Shown: piece by piece, positions 58,253-64,000 of the stretch
How positions within the stretch are numbered: position 1 is the stretch's first letter
Layout of the letters: every line of letters begins with the position of its first letter
Source of the DNA: Paractinoplanes pyxinae
GTDB lineage: Bacteria; Actinomycetota; Actinomycetes; Mycobacteriales; Micromonosporaceae
DNA length: 64,000 nt
NCBI RefSeq assembly: GCF_026626335.1
Contig: NZ_JAPNTZ010000001.1
Location: 434,001 to 498,000 of the forward strand
Reading direction: 5' to 3'
Translations under genes and position numbers: made by a program
Notes under the pieces: generated by a model
Database searches by the model: none
Seen by the model: the letters and a program-made list of their open reading frames with translations, nothing else
What the model was told of the DNA's origin: nothing

Positions 58253-58809
58253 ATCAGTTTGACGATGCCGTTCTCGTACGCCTCGGAGTCGCGCAGCTTC
58301 AGCATCCGCTTGTCGTTGTCCGCGCGGCTGAACAGGCTCTTGCCCGCGCCGAGCAGCACGGGGTACATGAGCAGGTGGTAGCGGTCGATCAGGCCCGCCT
58401 CGGACAGGCGCCGGGCCAGTTCGGCGCTGCCGTGGATGAAGACGGCGCCGCCCTCGCCCTTCTTCAGCTCGGCGATCTCGTCGGTGGAGCGCAGGATCGT
58501 CGTGTCGCCCCAGCCCTCGGTGAGCTCCGACTCCGAGATCGTGGTCGAGACGACGTACTTGGGAAGGTCTTTGTAGCCGGCGTGATCGGCCGAGCCGACC
58601 CAGACCGGCGCGAACGCCTCGTAGCTGCGGCGGCCGAACATCAGCGCCGAGGTCTGCTCGAGCTCCTCGCCCTTCAACGCGTACACCTCGGGCCGGAACT
58701 CGATGTCCTGGAAGACCCAACCTCCGCTGCGGTGGCCCTCGGCGGGACCGCCGGGGGAGTCGACCACACCGTCGAGCGAGACGAACGCCGTATACACAAG
58801 TTCACGCAT
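58237..58809 (-). CDS. DHFR/RibD-like reductase family protein (4)
   Basis: 190 residues from ATG 58809. ELVYTAFVSLDGVVDSPGG, LMFGRRSYEAFAPVW, VVSTTISESELTEGWGD and AVFIHGSAELARRLSEAGLIDRYHLLMYPVLLGAG are the family segments. Overlaps the AraC gene end by 16 bp. Different enough from copies 1-3 that recent local duplication is unlikely. Confidence 0.9.
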   Translation of the reverse strand: MRELVYTAFVSLDGVVDSPGGPAEGHRSGGWVFQDIEFRPEVYALKGEELEQTSALMFGRRSYEAFAPVWVGSADHAGYKDLPKYVVSTTISESELTEGWGDTTILRSTDEIAELKKGEGGAVFIHGSAELARRLSEAGLIDRYHLLMYPVLLGAGKSLFSRADNDKRMLKLRDSEAYENGIVKLIYDVV

Positions 58810-58965
58810 GCCGCCCAGCCTAGAAGTTGATCACGAAGGCGTCTTGGACGAAAACGACAGTGGTCCACCGCGACAACTCGATGGTCGTCATGTTGTCGGC
58901 AGCGCCAAAGACAAGGAGCCCGCGTGCTCGGCAGGCTGCTGTGACACGCAGCACGTGGAGGCACG

Positions 58966-60513
58966 ATGAAGGCTTTGCGATGCGCGGCCGCGCTGGGGGC
59001 TGTAGTTCTCCTGGCCGCTTGCGGCAATGACGGCGGCGGAGGTGCCAACGGGCGCCAGGCCGTCGATGGCAAGACATTCACGATGGCTGTCGCGGGCGAC
59101 CCCGGCAACCTCGATCCCCATTTCACGTCCCTGTCGGTCACCGGCCAGGTCGACCGCTTCCTCTACGACTCCCTGCTCGGCTTCGCGCCCGACGGCAAGA
59201 CGCTGCCCGGGCTGGCCGAGAAGTGGGAATCGACCAGTACGACGGCCACGTTCACGCTGCGCAAGGGCATCACGTGCGCGGACGGCACGCCGCTGACGGC
59301 GGCCACGGTGGCCAAGAACATCTCGTTCGTGGGCGACCCCAAGAACTCGTCGACCCGGATCAGCCTGTACGTGCCGGCCGGGGCCAAGGCGACGGCGGAC
59401 GAGGCGGCCGGCACGGTGTCGGTGACCTCGCCCAGCCCGGACGCGTTCCTCGAGCGCAACCTGGGCGGCCTGCCCATCGTCTGCGAGAAGGGGCTGGCCG
59501 ACCGGACCAAGCTCAAGCAGGCCTCCGAGGGCACCGGCATGTACACGGTGACCGAGGCCGTGCCGGACGACCACTACACGCTGACCCGGCGCAAGGGGTA
59601 CGCGTGGGGCCCGGGCGACTTCAAGGCGGACACGGTCGGCCTGCCCGAGAAGGTGGTGATCCGGGTGATTACCAACGAGACGACCGCGGCCAACCTGGTG
59701 CTCTCGGGCGAGGTGAACGTGGCCCGCTTCACCGGCCCGGACAGCCAGCGCCTGCAGGGCGATCAGTTCCTCAAGCGGGACGTGCTCGCCCCGACCGGCG
59801 AGATCTGGTTCAACCAGAAGGCCGGCCTGCCCACGGCCGACCTGGCCGTGCGCAAGGCGCTCATCCAGTCGGCCGACCTCAACCAGATGCAGCAGGTCTT
59901 CACCAGCGGGCGGGGGACCGCGGCCACCGGCCTGGTCGCCCCGGCGATGACTCCCTGCAAGGGCGACACGGTGGCCGGGACGCTGCCGGCGTTCGACGCG
60001 GCGGGGGGCAAGACGGCCCTGGCCGCCACCGGGGCCGTCGGCAAGAAGCTCGTCGTGGCCTGGGGTGGCACCGGCAACCCGGGCGCGCAGGCCGCCGCCG
60101 AATTGCTGCAGCAGCAGTGGCAGGCCGCGGGCATGCAGATCGAGCTCAAGTCGGTGACCACCACCCAGGTCGGGCAGATCGCGGCCGGGCAGCTGGCCTG
60201 GGACGTGGCGATGTTCCCGATCGGCGTGACCCTGCCCAGCCAGCTGGTGCCGTTCCTGAGCGGGCCGACCCCGCCCAACGGGGCCAACTTCGCCGCCTTC
60301 GACAACAAGCAGTACGCGGCGGCGGTGGCCGAGGCGCAGAAGATGACCGGCGAGAGCGGGTGCCCGAAGTGGGCCGAGGCCGAGAAGGCGGTGGTGGCCA
60401 ATCTGGATCTGGTGCCGTTCGCCAACTCCAACGCGCCGTCCATCGGCAACGGGGCCGAGTTCAACCTGTCCGAGGGTGACGTCGACCCGTCGTCGATCCG
60501 GATGCTGGGCTGA
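58966..60513 (+). CDS. peptide ABC transporter substrate-binding lipoprotein
   Basis: 515 residues with signal peptide and lipobox VVLLAACG (Cys19). SBP family 5 features: MAVAGDPGNLDPHFTSLS, YDSLLGFAPDGKTLPGLAEKW, FTLRKGITCADGTPLTAATVAKNI. Binds peptides or similar solutes outside the membrane. First gene of the operon; the permease begins 3 bp after the stop. GTGGAGGC precedes the ATG. Confidence 0.93.
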   Translation: MKALRCAAALGAVVLLAACGNDGGGGANGRQAVDGKTFTMAVAGDPGNLDPHFTSLSVTGQVDRFLYDSLLGFAPDGKTLPGLAEKWESTSTTATFTLRKGITCADGTPLTAATVAKNISFVGDPKNSSTRISLYVPAGAKATADEAAGTVSVTSPSPDAFLERNLGGLPIVCEKGLADRTKLKQASEGTGMYTVTEAVPDDHYTLTRRKGYAWGPGDFKADTVGLPEKVVIRVITNETTAANLVLSGEVNVARFTGPDSQRLQGDQFLKRDVLAPTGEIWFNQKAGLPTADLAVRKALIQSADLNQMQQVFTSGRGTAATGLVAPAMTPCKGDTVAGTLPAFDAAGGKTALAATGAVGKKLVVAWGGTGNPGAQAAAELLQQQWQAAGMQIELKSVTTTQVGQIAAGQLAWDVAMFPIGVTLPSQLVPFLSGPTPPNGANFAAFDNKQYAAAVAEAQKMTGESGCPKWAEAEKAVVANLDLVPFANSNAPSIGNGAEFNLSEGDVDPSSIRMLG

Positions 60514-60516
60514 GCC

Positions 60517-61485
60517 GTGGTTGCCATCGGTGGGCCGGAGAACGCGTGGGCCCGGTTCGGGATGCGCCGGGCCGGGCAGCTGGTGCTCAGCGTCTGGGTG
60601 CTGGTGACCGCCGCGTTCCTCATGATCCACGTGCTGCCGGGCGATCCCGTCCGGGCGTCACTGGGCCCCACCGCCCCACTGGCCCTGATCGAGCAGCGGC
60701 GGGAACAGCTGGGGCTCAACGACCCGCTGTGGCTGCAGTACCTGCACTACCTGGGCAACCTGTTCACCGGCGACCTGGGCGTCTCGATGTCGTCCGGGCT
60801 GCCGGTGCAAGAGGTGATCTCGACCCGGCTCGGGTCCACGGTGGAGATGGCGTTGCTGGCGTTCGCCGTGGCGGTGGTCGTCTCGGTGCCGCTGGGCCTG
60901 CTGATGGCCGTGCTGGCCCGCGACACCCGCCGCCGCGGCGGTGACTGGGCGCTGACCTCGGCCGGCGTCGTGGTCGCCACCATCCCCGAATTCCTGATGG
61001 CGGTCGGCTTGGTGTTCGTGTTCAGCGTCCAACTGGGATGGCTGCCGGTGGCCGGTCGGTCCGGGCCTTCCTCGTACGTGTTGCCGGTGCTGTCGCTGGC
61101 CGTCGGGCCGGCATTCATGCTGGCGCGCATCGTCCGGGTCGAGCTGCTGGCCGTGCTGCAGGCCGATTACATCCGTACGGCTAGAGCCAAACGGCTGCGG
61201 TCGGGCGCCATTTATCTGCGGCACGCCCTGCCCAACGCGCTGACCGCCACCTTGACCATCGGCGGCCTGCTGCTGGGGGCGCTGGTGGCGGGCACGGTGC
61301 TGATCGAGAACATCTTCGCCTGGCCCGGCCTGGGCGGCACGATCGTCGGCTCGATCCTGGCCAAGGACTACCCCACCGTCCAGGGCGTGGTGCTCGTGTA
61401 CGGCCTGGGCGTCCTGCTGATCAACCTGGTGGTGGATGTGGCGCTGGCCGTGCTGGACCCCCGCTCCGCGATCCGGGAGGCCTGA
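60517..61485 (+). CDS. peptide ABC transporter permease (DppB-like)
   Basis: 322 residues from GTG 60517. Six membrane helices and the DppB-type pattern: GQLVLSVWVLVTAAFLMIHVLPGDPVRASLG at the N-terminus, YIRTARAKRLRSGAIYLRHALPNAL (EAA-like loop) and IENIFAWPGLGGTIVGSILAKDYPTVQGVVL. The stop shares a base with the next start (TGATG), indicating coupled translation. Confidence 0.93.
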   Translation: MVAIGGPENAWARFGMRRAGQLVLSVWVLVTAAFLMIHVLPGDPVRASLGPTAPLALIEQRREQLGLNDPLWLQYLHYLGNLFTGDLGVSMSSGLPVQEVISTRLGSTVEMALLAFAVAVVVSVPLGLLMAVLARDTRRRGGDWALTSAGVVVATIPEFLMAVGLVFVFSVQLGWLPVAGRSGPSSYVLPVLSLAVGPAFMLARIVRVELLAVLQADYIRTARAKRLRSGAIYLRHALPNALTATLTIGGLLLGALVAGTVLIENIFAWPGLGGTIVGSILAKDYPTVQGVVLVYGLGVLLINLVVDVALAVLDPRSAIREA

Positions 61486-63503
61486 TGCCCGTGGCTTCCC
61501 ATGCATCAAAGCGCTGGATCGGCGCGTTGCGGAGCCCGCTCGGCATCACCGCGGCGGTTCTGCTGGTCGCAGTGCTCGTGCTGGCGGTGGTGGCGCCGCT
61601 GATCTGGCAGGGCCGGGCCGATGCCGTGCAGTCGGCCGAGATCCTGCAGGGGCCGTCGTCGGCGCATCCGGTCGGCACCGACCTGCTGGGCCGCGACATC
61701 TTCGCGCGGGTGCTGGTGGCCACGCGGCTGTCGGTGGGGCTGGCCCTGCTGGCCACCGCGATCGGCGTGACCACCGGCTTGCTGCTCGGCACCGCGCCCG
61801 TGCTGCTCGGCCGCCGGGCCGGCCGGTGGATCGGCGCGCTCATCAACATCGCCGTCGCCTTCCCGGCGCTGCTGCTCGCGCTGTTCTTCGCCGTCATCTT
61901 CGGAGTCGGCGCCAAGGGGGCCGTGCTGGCCATCGGCTTCGCGACCGCGCCCGGCTTCGCCCGCCTCACCCAGACCATGACCGCGACCGTCTCCAGCCGC
62001 GACTTCATCGCCGCCGCGCGGGTGGCCGGCATCGGCCGGATGCGCATTCTGGCCCGGCACGTGCTGCCCAACATCGCCGAACCGCTCGTGGTCTCGGCCA
62101 CGATGGCCGCCGGAACCGCGCTGCTCTCGTTCGCCAGCCTGTCGTTCCTCGGCCTGGGAGTGCAGGCGCCCAGCTACGACTGGGGCCGCCTGCTGGGCGA
62201 GGGCCTGGCCCAGATCTACGTCCACCCCGCCGGCGCCCTGGCCGCCGGCATCGCCGTGGTGCTGGCCGCGATGGCCTTCAACCTGTCCGGAGAGGCCGTA
62301 GCCCGCGCGATCGGCCTGCGCTCAACCCACGCCGGCAAACGAGCAGAAACAGCCACCGACCACCAGATCGCTCAGTCCGAACCCGAGCCGGACGCCTCCG
62401 ACCAGCCCTTGCTGGCCGTGCAGAACTTGCAAGTCAGCTTCCCCACGGCGTCCGGCGAGGTCACCCCGGTCCGCGGCGTCAGCCTGACCGTCCGCAAGGG
62501 CGAGGCCATCGGCATCGTCGGCGAAAGTGGCTCCGGCAAGAGCCTGACCGCGCTGGCCATAGCCCAGCTGATCGAGCGCCCAGGCCAAGTACGAGCCGAC
62601 CGCCTCGACTTCCTAGGCGCCGACCTGCGCGAGGGCGTCGAACAGAGCAAGAATGAGCTGCGGCGGCTGCTGGGGACGTCGCTGTCGATGGTGTTTCAGG
62701 ATCCGATGACTTCGCTCAATCCGACGCAAAGGGTGGGGCGGCAACTGGCCGAAGTCGTGCGTGAGCATCAGGGGGCTGATCGGCGGACGGCTTGGCGGCG
62801 GGCTGTTGATCGGCTGTCGGCTGTTCGCATTCCGGGGGCCGAGCGGCGGGCGCGGCAGTTGCCGCACGAGTTCTCGGGTGGCATGCGGCAGCGGGCGATG
62901 ATCGGGATGGGCGTGATGGCCAATCCCAAGCTGATCATTGCCGATGAGCCGACCACTGCTCTTGATGTCACCGTTCAGCGGCAGGTGCTGCAGTTGCTGG
63001 CCAACATCCGGGCCGCGGAGGACGTCGGGCTTCTGTTCATCAGTCACGACGTCACCGTGGTGGGGCAGGTCTGCGACCGGGTGCTGGTCATGTACGCCGG
63101 GCGGGTTGTCGAAGACCTGCCGACCGAGGCCTTGCTGCACGATGCGCGGCACCCCTACACGCGGGCACTGGTGGCCGCCGTGCCCGACATGACCACCGAC
63201 CGGGACCGGCCGCTGGCCGTGATCCCGGGTCGCCCGCCGGACCCGCACGACCTGCCGACCGGCTGCCCGTACGCGCCCCGCTGCCCGCTCGCCAGCGACC
63301 AGTGCCGCCAGGAAGACCCGGCCCTGACGACGTACGCCGCCGGCCGTCGCGTCGCCTGCTGGCACGCCGACCTGGCCCCGGCCGCGGTGCCCGACAACCG
63401 CACCGCGAGCGACGAGACAAACGGCCTAGTGCAGGGCGACCCGGTCGCGAGCGAGAACACCGACGACCAGATTGCCGCACCGTTGGGAGGAGAAAGACCG
63501 TGA
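61485..63503 (+). CDS. fused peptide ABC permease (DppC-like) and ATPase (DppD-like)
   Basis: 672 residues. The N-terminal ~275 are a DppC-type permease (HPVGTDLLGRDIFARVLVATRLSVG, FIAAARVAGIGRMRILARHVLPNI). A ~25-residue linker joins it to an ATPase: Walker A GESGSGKS, signature FSGGMRQRAMIG, Walker B LIIADEPTTALD, His switch FISHDVTVV, and the oligopeptide family C-terminus (CPYAPRCPLASDQC) with its Fe-S-like Cys set. The fusion is known in actinomycetes. A second ATPase (DppF-like) is not seen in the window. Confidence 0.93.
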   Translation: MPVASHASKRWIGALRSPLGITAAVLLVAVLVLAVVAPLIWQGRADAVQSAEILQGPSSAHPVGTDLLGRDIFARVLVATRLSVGLALLATAIGVTTGLLLGTAPVLLGRRAGRWIGALINIAVAFPALLLALFFAVIFGVGAKGAVLAIGFATAPGFARLTQTMTATVSSRDFIAAARVAGIGRMRILARHVLPNIAEPLVVSATMAAGTALLSFASLSFLGLGVQAPSYDWGRLLGEGLAQIYVHPAGALAAGIAVVLAAMAFNLSGEAVARAIGLRSTHAGKRAETATDHQIAQSEPEPDASDQPLLAVQNLQVSFPTASGEVTPVRGVSLTVRKGEAIGIVGESGSGKSLTALAIAQLIERPGQVRADRLDFLGADLREGVEQSKNELRRLLGTSLSMVFQDPMTSLNPTQRVGRQLAEVVREHQGADRRTAWRRAVDRLSAVRIPGAERRARQLPHEFSGGMRQRAMIGMGVMANPKLIIADEPTTALDVTVQRQVLQLLANIRAAEDVGLLFISHDVTVVGQVCDRVLVMYAGRVVEDLPTEALLHDARHPYTRALVAAVPDMTTDRDRPLAVIPGRPPDPHDLPTGCPYAPRCPLASDQCRQEDPALTTYAAGRRVACWHADLAPAAVPDNRTASDETNGLVQGDPVASENTDDQIAAPLGGERP

Positions 63504-64000
63504 CTATTGATACCGAGCACTGGAACCGGCGTCTGGCTGAGCTGGCCGAGAAGCATGACGTTCCGGGTGCGACGCTGGGCGTGCTGCTCGACGAAGAGGT
63601 GAGCGAATCGGCGTACGGCGTTCTGAATGCCCGCACCGGCGTCGAGACGACCACCGACTCGCTGTTTCAGATCGGGTCGGTCAGCAAAGTGTGGACGACC
63701 ACGCTGGTCATGCAACTGGTCGACGAGGGGAAGCTGCAGCTCGACGCCCCGCTGGTCGAGGTGCTGCCGGAGCTGCGGCTGAGCGACCCCGGCGTCACGG
63801 CCAAGGTGACCATGCGGCACCTGCTGACCCACACCAGCGGCATCGACGGGGACGTCTTCACCGACACCGGGCGCGGCGACGACTGCCTCGAGAAGTACGC
63901 CGCGGCGCTGGCCGACGCGGCCCAGAATCATCCGCTCGAGGCGACCTGGTCGTACTGCAACTCCGGGTTCTCGCTGGCCGGCCGGGTCGTCGAGAAGCTC
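63500..64000 (+). CDS. serine hydrolase / beta-lactamase family, 5' part
   Basis: GTG 63500 overlaps the ABC stop by 4 bp (GTGA); GGGAGGAGAAAG lies just before it. 167 codons are visible before the window ends. Class C/DD-peptidase-like features: catalytic SVSK (FQIGSVSKVWTTTLV) and the YxN motif YCNSGFSLAGRVVE, with LTHTSGIDGD between. As the last seen gene of a peptide transporter operon it may hydrolyse imported D-amino-acid peptides or esters (inference). Confidence 0.88.
   Translation, partial: MTIDTEHWNRRLAELAEKHDVPGATLGVLLDEEVSESAYGVLNARTGVETTTDSLFQIGSVSKVWTTTLVMQLVDEGKLQLDAPLVEVLPELRLSDPGVTAKVTMRHLLTHTSGIDGDVFTDTGRGDDCLEKYAAALADAAQNHPLEATWSYCNSGFSLAGRVVEKL

Overview
The window is very GC-rich and reads as a chromosomal segment of a filamentous actinomycete, most likely Micromonosporaceae (Actinoplanes-like). 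I infer this from codon use, frequent GTG/TTG and leaderless starts, an F420-type oxidoreductase, a mycothiol-type MDMPI fold, a CebR-type operator, giant LuxR/STAND regulators, and several multidomain kinase/GGDEF proteins. No rRNA, tRNA, IS element, prophage, CRISPR array or replication origin was seen. I found 47 protein genes plus one leader ORF; the first and last genes are cut by the window edges.

Layout. (1) 2-1737: the 3' end of a GGDEF-EAL protein and an alpha/beta hydrolase. (2) 1746-16193: six very large regulators, four LAL-type LuxR ATPases and two XRE-NB-ARC proteins. Five lie on the minus strand with overlapping or tight junctions and one is divergent. Three of the four LuxR ATPases have Arg in place of the Walker A Lys. 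(3) 16190-25931: small metabolic and regulatory genes (LLM oxidoreductase, GNAT, an XRE/SDR divergent pair, OsmC, CorA, a repeat-bearing HTH protein, a lipoprotein, a second SDR, membrane proteins). A striking AT-rich palindrome lies after corA. (4) 26038-29282: NUDIX, a 12-unit 23-bp tandem array, DNA polymerase IV, a DHFR-fold protein and a cupin. (5) 29365-31787: a CebR-like box in front of a secreted CBM2 protein, then a sortase-anchored TQXA protein with no cysteine. (6) 31852-43584: signalling block with a MASE1-histidine kinase-GGDEF fusion, a receiver, a Ser/Thr kinase-STAND-GAF-GGDEF fusion, an ECF sigma factor and a repeat-expanded zinc-finger/MDMPI protein. (7) 43671-52651: a penicillin acylase with two in-frame repeat arrays, a 2TM protein, an unrecognised two-gene membrane module and a catalytically dead trypsin-fold FG-GAP protein. 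(8) 52710-58809: WYL regulator/epoxide hydrolase pair, a tetracycline-type ribosomal protection gene with a short leader ORF, and an AraC regulator between two DHFR-fold genes. (9) 58966-64000: a peptide ABC operon ending in a serine hydrolase.

Three themes cut across the window. First, c-di-GMP signalling: one EAL protein and two GGDEF proteins, the latter fused to a histidine kinase and a Ser/Thr kinase. Second, minisatellites: coding arrays with units of 30, 39, 42, 48, 54 and 57 bp sit in at least four proteins and all keep frame, while the noncoding array has a 23-bp unit. Third, proteins whose fold is kept but whose catalytic residue is replaced: the P-loop Lys in three LuxR ATPases, the thioester Cys, and the protease His and Ser.
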